Below, in pieces: positions 1 to 8,504 of a stretch of 64,000 bases of DNA. The stretch is from assembly GCA_963715485.1 (NCBI GenBank), contig OY970244.1, positions 2,170,001 through 2,234,000 on the forward strand. Direction: 5' to 3'. How positions within the stretch are numbered: the first letter of the stretch is position 1; each line of letters begins with the position of its first letter. Position numbers and translations under genes: made by a program. This DNA is from SG8-30 sp963715485 (GTDB taxonomy: Bacteria > Pseudomonadota > Gammaproteobacteria > Steroidobacterales > Steroidobacteraceae). The notes under the pieces are model-generated. The model worked only from the letters and a program-made list of their open reading frames with translations. It did not search any database and was not told the DNA's origin.

Positions 1-872
1 TCGGCTTCACGCTCGCGGCGATCGCCCTGCTGGCCGTCGCTGACGCAACCGAGACCCCGGGACAACCGCGAACGGATGGCGCCGGAATCGAGCAGGTCTG
101 GGTGCCTGCCGGATCATTTCTCATGGGCACCAATGATCCTGGCGCGCTCGAACCGCCTGCCTGGGCACAGCGCGAGCTGGCCAGCGAACAGCCGGTGCAC
201 GTAGTGACTATCTCGTCGGGATTCTGGATCGATCGCTACGAGGTGACGAACGCCGCCTATCAGGTATTCGTAGACGACGGCGGATATGACGACAGATCCA
301 ATTGGTCGACCCAGGGTTGGCGTTGGCTCCTCGACGCGAGAGCTGCCGGAGCGAGCTTGCCGGACGAATGCGTCGAGCCCATCGCCGACCACCCGCGGGC
401 GTGCGTCACCTGGTACGAGGCGGCGGCATACGCCCGCTGGCGCGGCGGCAGGCTTCCGACAGAGGCCGAGTGGGAGTACGCGGCCCGCGGCCCGTTGTCG
501 CTGACCTATCCCTGGGGCGACGAATTTGACCCTGCCCGCGCCAACGTGGTTGACAGTACTAGCGCCACGGCCGTGGGCAGCTTTCCGACTGGCGCAAGCT
601 GGGTTGGGGCGCTCGACATGGCGGGCAACGTGATGGAGTGGGTGCTCGACTGGCTCGACCCTGGTTATTACGCGTCGGGCGACCACCGCGATCCTACCGG
701 ACCGGCGACGGGACGAATCAAGGTGGAGAAGGGCGGCTGGTGGGGTGCCAATCCCTACGTGGCGCGGTCGGCCTACCGCCACTTCGAGGATCCACCCGAA
801 TACTCGGACCATCACATCGGGTTTCGTGTCGTGACACCAGCAGGGGCACCAACTGCCAGTGCTGAACCCTGA
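1..872 (+). CDS. SUMF1/FGE-like (formylglycine-generating-enzyme-type) exported protein, 5' partial
   Basis: The reading frame is open from base 3 and runs off the left edge, so the gene starts upstream; an internal GTG at 102 is not the start, because the frame before it encodes a hydrophobic stretch ending in an Ala-rich segment, typical of a signal peptide. The visible 289 residues form a SUMF1 (FGE-sulfatase) fold: VPAGSFLMG, then DRYEVTNAAY, RLPTEAEWEYAARG, a PWG block, DMAGNVMEWV and a C-terminal IGFRV. The catalytic cysteine region of true formylglycine-generating enzymes reads GGWWGANPYVARSAYR here, with no cysteine, so sulfatase activation is unlikely. Members of this family without the cysteines include structural and other oxidoreductase-associated proteins. 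Its substrate cannot be told. It converges on the VOC gene. Confidence 0.85.
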   Translation, partial: GFTLAAIALLAVADATETPGQPRTDGAGIEQVWVPAGSFLMGTNDPGALEPPAWAQRELASEQPVHVVTISSGFWIDRYEVTNAAYQVFVDDGGYDDRSNWSTQGWRWLLDARAAGASLPDECVEPIADHPRACVTWYEAAAYARWRGGRLPTEAEWEYAARGPLSLTYPWGDEFDPARANVVDSTSATAVGSFPTGASWVGALDMAGNVMEWVLDWLDPGYYASGDHRDPTGPATGRIKVEKGGWWGANPYVARSAYRHFEDPPEYSDHHIGFRVVTPAGAPTASAEP

Positions 873-896
873 GTTCGCGCCCTCTATTTCGCGAAC
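873..896. terminator. Hairpin between convergent genes
   Basis: GTTCGCG at 873-879 pairs with CGCGAAC at 890-896 around a 10-base loop. It starts directly after the stop of the SUMF1-like gene and overlaps the last codons of the VOC gene on the other strand. There is no clear U-run. It may act as a bidirectional terminator or transcript end. Confidence 0.4.
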
Positions 897-1315
897 AGCT
901 CCCGGTCGATGTCGCGGAACGCCTTGAACTCCAGCGCGTTGCCAGAGGGGTCGAGGAAAAACATCGTGCCCTGCTCACCGGGCTGTCCCTTGAAGCGGAT
1001 GTAGGGTTCGATAACGAAGCTGTCGACCGCGGTATTCAGGCGCGCAGCAAGCGCCTCCCACTGCGGGAAGGTCATGACGACGCCGCAGTGGGGCACGGGC
1101 ACGCCATGGCCATCTACCGGATTTGAGATCTGTGGAACCCGACCCCCGGGGCCGAGCGCCGGATTGAGGTGCACCACGTACTGGTGGCCGAACATGTCGA
1201 AGTCTATCCAGTGCTCCGTGCTGCGGCCCTCCGCCAGGCCCAGCTTGTTTCCATAGAAGTCGCGTGCCTCGGCAATGTCGCGCACCTGCACGGCCACGTG
1301 GAAAGGCGTGATCAT
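884..1315 (-). CDS. VOC (glyoxalase/bleomycin resistance/dioxygenase) family protein
   Basis: 143 residues starting MITPFHVAVQVRD. This ATG is chosen over one 24 bases upstream because GAGGAG lies 7 bases before it. The protein has the paired beta-alpha-beta-beta-beta modules of the vicinal oxygen chelate superfamily: HVAV near the N terminus (first metal-ligand histidine), YVVHLNP in the middle, and FFLDPSGNALEFKAF near the end, whose Glu is the usual last ligand. Sequence of this type is common in small lyases and dioxygenase-like proteins, and the substrate is unknown. The start lies 10 bases after the stop of the gamma-glutamyltranspeptidase gene, whose stop codon overlaps the ribosome-binding site, so the two are probably cotranscribed and coupled. 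Confidence 0.85.
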   Translation of the reverse strand: MITPFHVAVQVRDIAEARDFYGNKLGLAEGRSTEHWIDFDMFGHQYVVHLNPALGPGGRVPQISNPVDGHGVPVPHCGVVMTFPQWEALAARLNTAVDSFVIEPYIRFKGQPGEQGTMFFLDPSGNALEFKAFRDIDRELFAK

Positions 1316-1325
1316 GTCCTGCTCC

Positions 1326-3011
1326 TCAATACAGCACACGGGACTCGCCGCGTCCCCGGGGATCTGACGCAGCCTGCCAACCCTCAGCGTCGCGCAATAT
1401 CAACTGCACGTCACCGAACTCCCAGGCGTGCGGCTGAACCCGGTAGCCGCGCTCCGCCAGCTCCTCGATCGTCGCGGAAGGCAGCGGGCGAGAAGGGCTG
1501 AAGGTGACCAGGTCCGGTGGCAGCAACTGATGATGAAAGCGCGTCGCACCTACGGCGTCGGCTGCTGACATGCCGAAATCGAGAACGTTGACCATGGTCT
1601 GGTAGACCGAAGTGATGATCGTTGACCCGCCGGGCGAGCCGAGCACCATCTTCACCCGGCCATCCTCCAGCAGGATAGTGGGTGTCATGGAAGACAACAT
1701 GCGCTTGCCAGGACGGATCTCGTTCGCAGCGGAACCCACCACGCCGTAATGGTTCGGCTGTCCGGGCTTGACGCTGAAATCGTCCATCTCGTTGTTCAGC
1801 AGAAATCCGGCGCCGCCAACGACCACGCCACTGCCGAAACCGGTGTTGAGCGTATACGTGTTGGAGACAGCGTTGCCCCAGCGATCGACGATCGAAAAAT
1901 GCGTGGTGTGGTGCGGCTCCAGGCCGGGATGGACCGACCCTGGTGCCGAGATGGACTGGCGATCGATGCGGGCCGCGCGGCGGGCGATATAGTCGTCCGC
2001 AACCAACAGTGCCACCGGGACATCAACGAAGGCCGGGTCACCGAGGTACTCGGCGCGATCCGCGTAGACGCGCTTCTCCATCTCCGCAGTCAGGTGGACA
2101 TACTGCGGCGAGTTGTGCGCAAGTCCCTGGAATTCCTCTGCAAGGAGGTCCTTCAACTTGAGTAGCTGCAGCACTGCGATGCCGCCGGAACTCGGCGGCG
2201 GTGCCGACAGCAGCTGATAATCGCGCCAGGATGCCAGCAGCGGCTCCCGCCACACGGACTGGTAGCCGGACAGATCGGCGGCCGTGACCAGGCCGCCGCC
2301 CCGGCGCATCTCGTCGACTATCAACGATGCGGTCTCGCCTTGATAGAAGCCGGCAGCACCCTCGACCTGGATGCGCCTGAGCGTCGCGGCAAGCTCCGGT
2401 TGGCGGAAAATCTCACCGCCGCGCAAGCCGCCAAAATAGCGCTGGAAGCCGGAGACAGCGGCGAGGCGCGGAAGCTCTTCCTGCAGGTTCGCTGCAAGCT
2501 GCGGCGGGACCAGAAAGCCCTGGTCGGCCAGCTCGATGGCGGGCGCCAGCAACTCCTTCCACGTCAGGCGGCCATAGCGCCGGTGGACTTCCCACATGCC
2601 CGCCACGGTACCCGGAACGCCGACCGCCTTGTGGCCAGTCAGACTGAGATCCTCGACGACCTCGCCTTGCACATCGAGGTACATGTCGCGGGTTGCCGCG
2701 GCGGGTGCGACTTCCCGGTAGTCGAGGAACGCTCCCTGTCCGTCCATCCAGGTCAGCATGAAGCCGCCCCCACCCAGGTTACCCGCCTCTGGGTAAGTCA
2801 CGGCCAGCGAAAAAGCGACCGCCACGGCGGCATCTACCGCAGTTCCACCAGCATCCAGCACTGAGGAAGCGACCTGGGCGCCATAGGCGTCGGCAATGGC
2901 AATGACCGCCGGGGCCGTCTGCGGCTGCGTGGCAGGCCCGGGGGCATTCTGGCAGGCCGCAGTAAGCAGCATGCTGAAGAGCAGGAACAACCTAACAAAC
3001 CTCTGGTCCAT
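1326..3011 (-). CDS. ggt: Gamma-glutamyltranspeptidase (glutathione hydrolase), lipoprotein
   Basis: 561 residues from the ATG at 3011; in-frame codons further upstream add non-conserved sequence. The N terminus is a lipoprotein signal (hydrophobic LLFSMLLTAAC, lipidation Cys at about residue 16), so the enzyme is probably tethered in the periplasm or outer membrane. The large-subunit region contains GGTAVDAAVAVAF and NLGGGGFM. The autocatalytic site is the Thr-Thr-His-Phe-Ser block at about residues 369-373, followed by GNAVSNTYTLN, LLNNEMDDFS, SSMTPTI and GSPGGSTIITSV, all hallmarks of Ntn-hydrolase gamma-glutamyltransferases. It hydrolyses or transfers the gamma-glutamyl group of glutathione and its conjugates. 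It is divergent from a second VOC gene at 3097 and upstream of the VOC gene at 884. Confidence 0.95.
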   Translation of the reverse strand: MDQRFVRLFLLFSMLLTAACQNAPGPATQPQTAPAVIAIADAYGAQVASSVLDAGGTAVDAAVAVAFSLAVTYPEAGNLGGGGFMLTWMDGQGAFLDYREVAPAAATRDMYLDVQGEVVEDLSLTGHKAVGVPGTVAGMWEVHRRYGRLTWKELLAPAIELADQGFLVPPQLAANLQEELPRLAAVSGFQRYFGGLRGGEIFRQPELAATLRRIQVEGAAGFYQGETASLIVDEMRRGGGLVTAADLSGYQSVWREPLLASWRDYQLLSAPPPSSGGIAVLQLLKLKDLLAEEFQGLAHNSPQYVHLTAEMEKRVYADRAEYLGDPAFVDVPVALLVADDYIARRAARIDRQSISAPGSVHPGLEPHHTTHFSIVDRWGNAVSNTYTLNTGFGSGVVVGGAGFLLNNEMDDFSVKPGQPNHYGVVGSAANEIRPGKRMLSSMTPTILLEDGRVKMVLGSPGGSTIITSVYQTMVNVLDFGMSAADAVGATRFHHQLLPPDLVTFSPSRPLPSATIEELAERGYRVQPHAWEFGDVQLILRDAEGWQAASDPRGRGESRVLY

Positions 3012-3096
3012 GGCCGGGAAATCTACCTGAGCCAACCTGCCATGTCGCGCCCCGTCGCGGTATCCTGAGGACCTTGCCTCTCGACGTGAACCATCC

Positions 3097-3501
3097 ATGA
3101 AGCAGCGCATTTCCAACGTCATGCTGGTGGTGGACGACTATGACCGCGCCATTGAGTTTTTCACCGCGGCGTTGGGCTTCGTTGTCCATGAAGACTACCA
3201 GATGGGGCCGGGCAAGCGGTGGGTCCGGGTAGGTCCAGCCGGGTCGGCCGGACCGGGCATCGTGCTTGGAAAGGCGACCACGCCAGAGCAGCAGGCCAGC
3301 ATCGGCAACCAGACCGGCGGGCGCGTGTTCCTGTTCCTGGAAACCGACGACTTCTGGCGGGACTACCGGCGGCTGGAAGCCAGGGGCGCGCGCTTCACGG
3401 AGACTCCCCGCGAAGAACCCTACGGCATGGTGGTCGTCTTCCTTGACCTCTATGGTAACAAGTGGGACCTGATCGGCCGGCGTCCCGAGACACAACCGTA
3501 G
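3097..3501 (+). CDS. VOC/glyoxalase family protein
   Basis: 134 residues starting MKQRISNVMLVVDDYDRAI. Two VOC half-modules are visible: the first runs from NVMLVVDDYDRAIEFFTAALGF to the VRVGPAG strand, the second from FLFLETDDFWRDYRRL to VVFLDLYGNKWDLI. The last segment, an LDLYGN motif followed by DLI rather than a Glu-containing strand, resembles the YjdN/PhnB-like or lyase-type members that may have lost a metal ligand. The function is unknown. It is divergently transcribed from ggt with only 85 bases between starts, so the two promoters share that gap. A lone downstream gap of 77 bases precedes the epimerase. Confidence 0.85.
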   Translation: MKQRISNVMLVVDDYDRAIEFFTAALGFVVHEDYQMGPGKRWVRVGPAGSAGPGIVLGKATTPEQQASIGNQTGGRVFLFLETDDFWRDYRRLEARGARFTETPREEPYGMVVVFLDLYGNKWDLIGRRPETQP

Positions 3502-3578
3502 GTCGCGACCTGGAGGTTCCCTTGCGCGATTTCTTCACCGCACTGGCGCGAGACGCCACCGATACTGGCTGACTGCGC

Positions 3579-4436
3579 ATGCGCATACTGGTCACCGGTT
3601 CTTCGGGCAGGGTCGGTTCAGCGGTAGCACGCCTGCTTGGGTCAGTGCACGAAGTACTTGGATTCGATCGTGTTCCGGGGCCAGAAACCACTGTAGTAGG
3701 TCGGGTCGAGGACCAGGCAGTGGTAGTACGGGCCATGGGCGGTATCGACGCTGTCGTTCACACTGCATCGCTGCATGCGCCCCACGTCGGCCTGATCGGT
3801 GAGCGCGAGTTTCGCTCAGTAAACATCGATGGCACTCGCATCCTGCTCGAGGAAGCCGCACGGCGCGGCGTCCGACGGTTTATCTACACCAGCACGACTT
3901 CCGTCTATGGTCACGCGCTGGTGCCGGTTGACCGCGCGGTCTGGGTGACCGAGTCGGTCGAACCTCGACCTCGCGACATCTACGATGAGACCAAGCTCGC
4001 CGCAGAGGCACTCTGTCAGGCTGCGACCGAGTCGAACGCGGTGATGTGCACCGCACTCAGGATGTCGCGCTGCTTTCCCGAGGCCGACTCCCTGATGGCG
4101 CTCTACCGGCTCTATCGCGGCGTAGATCTGGATGACGTCGCCCGCGCGCATCAACTGGCTCTCACCCTTGAGTCAGTCCAATTCGAAGTATTCAATGTCT
4201 CCGCCTCGAGCCCATTCAAGGTGGAAGACTGCACGGCATTGTGGAAGGATGCAGCCAGCGTCATCCGCTCGTACTATCCAGCTGCCGAGGCGATATTCTC
4301 GGCGCGAGGTTGGCGGTTGCCCCGGTCCATCGACCGGGTCTATGTGATCGACAAGGCTGCACGCCGCCTAAGCTTCCAGCCTCGCATCAACTTCGCCGAG
4401 CTGCTAGGGGAAGCGGGTAAGAATCTACCTGCTTGA
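3579..4436 (+). CDS. NAD-dependent epimerase/dehydratase family protein (extended SDR)
   Basis: 285 residues starting MRILVTGSSGRVGSAVARLL, an N-terminal Rossmann glycine motif (TGSSGRVG). Extended-SDR features follow: DAVVHTAS, the catalytic-type YDETKLAAE (Tyr-x-x-x-Lys) and a downstream LDDVARAHQLAL segment typical of the epimerase C-terminal domain. A short deletion seems to lie before LYRLYRGVDLDDVARAH, where family members usually have a longer substrate loop. The substrate (sugar nucleotide or sterol-like) is unknown. The stop codon overlaps an alternative TTG start of the carbonic anhydrase frame, so the two may be cotranscribed. Confidence 0.85.
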   Translation: MRILVTGSSGRVGSAVARLLGSVHEVLGFDRVPGPETTVVGRVEDQAVVVRAMGGIDAVVHTASLHAPHVGLIGEREFRSVNIDGTRILLEEAARRGVRRFIYTSTTSVYGHALVPVDRAVWVTESVEPRPRDIYDETKLAAEALCQAATESNAVMCTALRMSRCFPEADSLMALYRLYRGVDLDDVARAHQLALTLESVQFEVFNVSASSPFKVEDCTALWKDAASVIRSYYPAAEAIFSARGWRLPRSIDRVYVIDKAARRLSFQPRINFAELLGEAGKNLPA

Positions 4437-4504
4437 GCTCCAAGGCTCGCAGGGTGGACAATGCCTTTTGCAGCTCCACAATCAGAGACCTGGTTCCTGA
4501 CAAC

Positions 4505-5107
4505 ATGAAATTCCTGCCACAACTGTTCGCGCACAACCGGGAATGGGCTGCCCAGCAGAAACAAGGCGATCCGCAGTTCTTCGAGCGCCTGTGCGCGATC
4601 CAGCGACCCGAGTACCTGTGGATCGGCTGCGCCGACAGCCGCGTCCCAGCCAACACGATCGTGGGACTGGCACCAGGGGAAGTGTTCGTCCACCGCAACG
4701 TGGCCAACATCGTCCGTCCGGACGACCCGAACTGCCTTTCGGTGCTGCAGTATGCGGTCGACTTACTCGGTATTTCTCACGTCATCGTCTGCGGCCATTA
4801 TGGCTGCGGAGGCGTACGGAACGCGCTGGGCCCGGCGGCTCAGCAGCCGCTGGAAGGCTGGCTTACGCCGTTGCGGTCGCTGAGCCGGATGCACGCCCTG
4901 GAACTGGAGGAACTATCCGACGAGACCGCTCGCTGGAACCGGCTGTGCGAACTGAACGTGATCGAGCAGGTCCGCGTGCTGGCGGGCCTTCCGACGGTCA
5001 CGGACGCCTGGCAACGAGGACAACGACTGGTCATTCACGGCTGGGTCTACGCGCTGCACGACGGTCTGCTGCGTGACCTCAAAGTCAGCAGGGACGGCCT
5101 CGAGTGA
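4505..5107 (+). CDS. Beta-class carbonic anhydrase
   Basis: 200 residues from the ATG at 4505; the frame is open back to a TTG at 4433 but the extra N-terminal residues are not family-like. Catalytic zinc ligands are all present: Cys42 in CADSR with its Asp44-Arg46 dyad, His98 and Cys101 in HYGCGG. The segment GEVFVHRNVANIV is the usual second conserved block. The enzyme interconverts CO2 and bicarbonate in the cytoplasm. It sits 7 bases upstream of a 12-helix SLC13-type transporter, suggesting a role in supplying or using bicarbonate with that transporter, which is inference from position only. Confidence 0.95.
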   Translation: MKFLPQLFAHNREWAAQQKQGDPQFFERLCAIQRPEYLWIGCADSRVPANTIVGLAPGEVFVHRNVANIVRPDDPNCLSVLQYAVDLLGISHVIVCGHYGCGGVRNALGPAAQQPLEGWLTPLRSLSRMHALELEELSDETARWNRLCELNVIEQVRVLAGLPTVTDAWQRGQRLVIHGWVYALHDGLLRDLKVSRDGLE

Positions 5108-5114
5108 CCGCATC

Positions 5115-6965
5115 ATGACCCAGGACCAGGCCGCGATCCTGCTGGTCCTTTCCGCCGCCATGGTTCTGTTCGTGTGGGGGCGCTGGCGCCACGACGTCGT
5201 GGCGCTCGCAGCGCTTCTGGCCGCGGTGGCAGCCGGGCTGGTCCCGGCGGACGATGCGTTCTCCGGTTTCGGTCATCCGGCGGTCATCACCGTAGCCTGT
5301 GTCCTGGTATTGAGCTACGGCTTGCAGTCGACCGGCGCCGTCGATGCGCTGGTCCGCCGAGTGCTGCCCAAGACAGCGAATGCCACGCTGGCCATTGCGG
5401 CACTGGCAGGTTTGGGCGCGGCGCTGTCCGCGTTCATCAACAATGTCGGTGCCCTGGCATTGCTGATGCCGGTTGCCATCCAGATAGCGGTGAAACACGA
5501 TCTGACTCCCGGCAAGGTTCTGATGCCGCTCTCGTTCGGCACGATCCTCGGTGGCATGACCACGCTGATCGGGACGCCACCCAACATGATCGTTGCTGCA
5601 TTTCGCGCAGAGGCCGGGGCCAGCGCGTTTGGCATGTTCGACTTCACACCGGTGGGCATTGCCGTCGCCGGCGCCGGCCTGCTGTTCGTCGTGCTCGTCG
5701 GCTGGCGACTGGTTCCCGCGCGGGAACAGAAGGGAGCTGCAGGGTTTGATACCGGAACCTACCTCACGGAGGCGCGGGTCCCAGACGACAGCAAGGCCGT
5801 TGGGCTGACCTTGCGCGAGATCGAGTCGAAACTCGACGAGGCGGATGCGCAGGTCATCGGACTTGTACGAAATGATCTGCGTGTCACGGCACCGAATCCC
5901 GGGAGAGTTGTCCGGCCGGGAGACGTCCTGGTTATCGAGGCCGAGCCTGAGTCGCTGGCCTCCGCCTTGTCGCAGCTCGGGCTGAAGCTGGAAGAGTCGG
6001 TCTCGATGACCGCGGCAGAGGACGACTCGCCAGGGGAAGCTTCGGCCAATGCCAGCGAAGAGGAAGTACCCGCAGGGAAGGAAGAGGCCAAGAACGACGG
6101 GCGCGGAAACGAGGTCGTGTTGCAGGAACTGGCCGTCATGCCAACCTCATCGCTGATCGACCGCTCGGCTAGCGACGCACAGATTCGGACCGTTCATGGA
6201 CTGAACCTGATCGCCATCTCCCGCCAGGGCAGGCGGACGATCAAGCGTCTGCGCTCGACCCGGATCAAGGCGGGAGATGTACTATTGATGCAAGGCTCAC
6301 CCGATGGGCTAGCCAGTTTCGCCTCGGAACTGGGCTGCGTTCCGCTGGCGCAGCGCTCGATCAGGATCCCGGACAAACAAAAACTCGCCCTCGCCGTGGC
6401 GATCATGGCTCTCGCGATCTCGTGCTCCGCCCTCGGGCTGGTACCGGCCTCGATCGCCTTCGCTGCCGGAGTAGTCGCCCTGATGGTACTGCAGATCGTG
6501 CCGATCCGGCGGATCTACGAATCCATCGACTGGCCGGTGATCATCCTGCTAGGCGCGCTGATTCCCATCGCCGAAGCCATGACGCGGACCGGCACTGCCG
6601 ACCTGCTGGCGCAAACGCTGTTAAGCCTTGTCGGGCAGGGTAAGCCGATAATTGCCCTCGGGCTCGTCCTCGTTGTCGCCATGACACTGTCGGACTTCAT
6701 GAACAACGCCGCCACCGCCGCGGTCATGTGTCCAATCGCGATCAGCACCGCGGCCCAGCTGGGTGCAAATGCCGACTCCTTCCTGATGGCAGTCGCGATT
6801 GGTGCGTCCTGCGCCTTCCTGACGCCGATCGGCCACCAGAACAACACACTGATACTGGGGCCGGGTGGATTCCGTTTCGGCGACTACTGGCGGCTCGGAC
6901 TGCCGCTGGAACTACTGGTCGTCATGGTGGGCATACCGATGCTGCTATTCGTCTGGCCATTATGA
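5115..6965 (+). CDS. SLC13-family (divalent anion:Na+ symporter-like) permease with two TrkA-C domains
   Basis: 616 residues from the ATG at 5115, shorter than the open frame that reaches back to 5073 inside the carbonic anhydrase gene. The N-terminal half has hydrophobic helices with the SNNVGAL-like signature SAFINNVGALALLMP and a GTPPNMIV hairpin; the C-terminal half has the matching DFMNNAATAAVMCP motif and IGHQNNTLI. Between them lie two TrkA-C (RCK C-terminal) domains, roughly residues 205-300 and 350-430, separated by an acidic linker. Such TrkA-C-containing SLC13 members transport sulfate, dicarboxylates or other anions; the substrate here is unknown. The position next to carbonic anhydrase raises bicarbonate as a candidate. 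Confidence 0.88.
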   Translation: MTQDQAAILLVLSAAMVLFVWGRWRHDVVALAALLAAVAAGLVPADDAFSGFGHPAVITVACVLVLSYGLQSTGAVDALVRRVLPKTANATLAIAALAGLGAALSAFINNVGALALLMPVAIQIAVKHDLTPGKVLMPLSFGTILGGMTTLIGTPPNMIVAAFRAEAGASAFGMFDFTPVGIAVAGAGLLFVVLVGWRLVPAREQKGAAGFDTGTYLTEARVPDDSKAVGLTLREIESKLDEADAQVIGLVRNDLRVTAPNPGRVVRPGDVLVIEAEPESLASALSQLGLKLEESVSMTAAEDDSPGEASANASEEEVPAGKEEAKNDGRGNEVVLQELAVMPTSSLIDRSASDAQIRTVHGLNLIAISRQGRRTIKRLRSTRIKAGDVLLMQGSPDGLASFASELGCVPLAQRSIRIPDKQKLALAVAIMALAISCSALGLVPASIAFAAGVVALMVLQIVPIRRIYESIDWPVIILLGALIPIAEAMTRTGTADLLAQTLLSLVGQGKPIIALGLVLVVAMTLSDFMNNAATAAVMCPIAISTAAQLGANADSFLMAVAIGASCAFLTPIGHQNNTLILGPGGFRFGDYWRLGLPLELLVVMVGIPMLLFVWPL

Positions 6966-6987
6966 TTCGCTGGTCACCTGGCGGAAA

Positions 6988-7626
6988 ATGACCGGCATGA
7001 GGCGCACTCACTGGAACGCTGTCTACCGGACCAAGGCTCCGGATGCCGTCAGCTGGTACCAGTCACGGCCAGCGATTTCACTGGAACTGATCTACTCGGC
7101 AGGTGTCGGCCGCGACGCCGGCGTCATCGATGTCGGCGGCGGGTCCTCTACCCTGGTGGACTGCCTCCTGGATGAGGGCTACCAATCGCTCGCCGTGCTG
7201 GACGTTTCGGCTGAGGCACTCGCGCTTGTCCGAAAGCGGCTGGGCGACCGGGCCCGTGCCGTACAGTGGTTTGAGGCGGACGTCACGCACTTCCAGTCCC
7301 CGCGGCGCTATGACCTGTGGCACGACCGGTCCGTCTTCCACTTTCTCACAGATGCCGCCGACCGACGCGCCTACGTCGACACCCTTGAACATACCCTGGC
7401 CCCGCGTGGCAGTGTCATCATTGCGACCTTCGCGCTCGACGGTCCGGAGAAGTGCAGCGGTCTTGAAGTCATGCGTCACGACGAAGGCTCATTGCAGCGG
7501 GAACTTGGCGGCGGTTTCGAGCTGCTGGAAACACGCCGCGAAACACACTTGACGCCGTGGCAGACCGCGCAGGAGTTCGTGTATGCCCGATTCCAGCGGC
7601 GTGTCACGGCCAGGCCCGGTTCGTGA
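6988..7626 (+). CDS. Class I SAM-dependent methyltransferase
   Basis: 212 residues from the ATG at 6988 (another ATG at 6997 is nearly as good; upstream in-frame codons overlap the transporter). Motif I is VIDVGGGSSTLVD, motif II-type acidic residue follows at VLDVSAEAL, and the DLWHDRSVFHFLTDAADR segment is the post-motif II block. The C-terminal beta sheet includes GSVIIATFALDGPEKCSGL and VMRHDEG. The protein resembles the methyltransferase-domain-25 small-molecule group, with an N-terminal WNAVYRTKAPDAVSWYQ segment seen in tellurite/trans-aconitate-like relatives. Substrate unknown. Its TGA overlaps a GTG of the following SDR by four bases. Confidence 0.85.
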   Translation: MTGMRRTHWNAVYRTKAPDAVSWYQSRPAISLELIYSAGVGRDAGVIDVGGGSSTLVDCLLDEGYQSLAVLDVSAEALALVRKRLGDRARAVQWFEADVTHFQSPRRYDLWHDRSVFHFLTDAADRRAYVDTLEHTLAPRGSVIIATFALDGPEKCSGLEVMRHDEGSLQRELGGGFELLETRRETHLTPWQTAQEFVYARFQRRVTARPGS

Positions 7627-7646
7627 GCTCAACGGCAGCAACCGGA

Positions 7647-8411
7647 ATGCGGCTGGCGCTCGTCACCGGCACCAGCTCCGGGATAGGCGATGCACTGGCC
7701 CACGAACTCTTGCGCCGGGGCTGGAGCGTCATCGGTGTCTCCAGGCGGCCGTCGGTCATCGAAACCGATCGATATACCCATCTCCGCGTTGACCTGCAGG
7801 ACCCTGCGGCAATGATCGGCAGGATCGAGGCGAGCATCGGCGCCAGGCTGTCGGATCCGGGAGTAGGGCGCCTGGGGCTGGTCAACAACGCAGCCCACAT
7901 CGCTCTTCTCGGACCGGTGCCGCAAATCGATCCTGCGGAGCTACTGAAGGTCTATGCGGTCAACATTGCCGCCCCGGTCTCGCTAATGGGCCTGTTGCTG
8001 AGGCGGGGCCGGCCGGGATGCCCGCTACGGATCGTCAATGTGTCGTCGGGTGCCGCAACCCGTCCATTGCCGGGGATGGCCGCCTACTGCACCTCCAAGG
8101 CAGCGCTCAGGATGGCCGGAATGGTCCTGGCAGCCGAGCTTGAAGACGATGGTCCGACCGGCCGGCAGCATGCCGATGCCACGTTTCTTTCGTACGAACC
8201 CGGAATCGTGGACACTGAGATGCAGGCCGCCGCACGCTCGGCGTCACAAGCCGTCATGCCAATGGTGCAGATGTTCAAGCAGTTCGCTGCCGAGGGCCGC
8301 CTGGCCCCACCGGCAGCGCCGGCGGCCGAAATTGCCGACTATCTCGAGGGTGACCGTCACCCGAAATTCAGCGAGTGGCGCCACGGGGGCCCTCAAGCCC
8401 GCCAGACCTGA
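7647..8411 (+). CDS. Short-chain dehydrogenase/reductase (SDR)
   Basis: 254 residues from the ATG at 7647. An alternative GTG at 7623 would overlap the methyltransferase stop by four bases (GTGA) and add eight residues; both starts are possible. TGTSSGIG at the N terminus is the cofactor-binding glycine motif, NNAAH is the structural Asn motif, IVNVSSGA supplies the catalytic Ser, and AYCTSKAAL the Tyr-x-x-x-Lys pair. The family includes sepiapterin/benzil reductase-like enzymes using NADP(H). The C-terminal region contains EPGIVDTEMQ, typical of classical SDRs. The substrate is unknown. It is probably cotranscribed with the methyltransferase. Confidence 0.87.
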   Translation: MRLALVTGTSSGIGDALAHELLRRGWSVIGVSRRPSVIETDRYTHLRVDLQDPAAMIGRIEASIGARLSDPGVGRLGLVNNAAHIALLGPVPQIDPAELLKVYAVNIAAPVSLMGLLLRRGRPGCPLRIVNVSSGAATRPLPGMAAYCTSKAALRMAGMVLAAELEDDGPTGRQHADATFLSYEPGIVDTEMQAAARSASQAVMPMVQMFKQFAAEGRLAPPAAPAAEIADYLEGDRHPKFSEWRHGGPQARQT

Positions 8412-8504
8412 CATTAGGCTTAGGTCGAATTTTCAGGTCAGGTTCAGTTTGAACGACTATTCTATCCATGATCCTAAATGAGCCCCCACCTGGAGATCTG
8501 ATCT

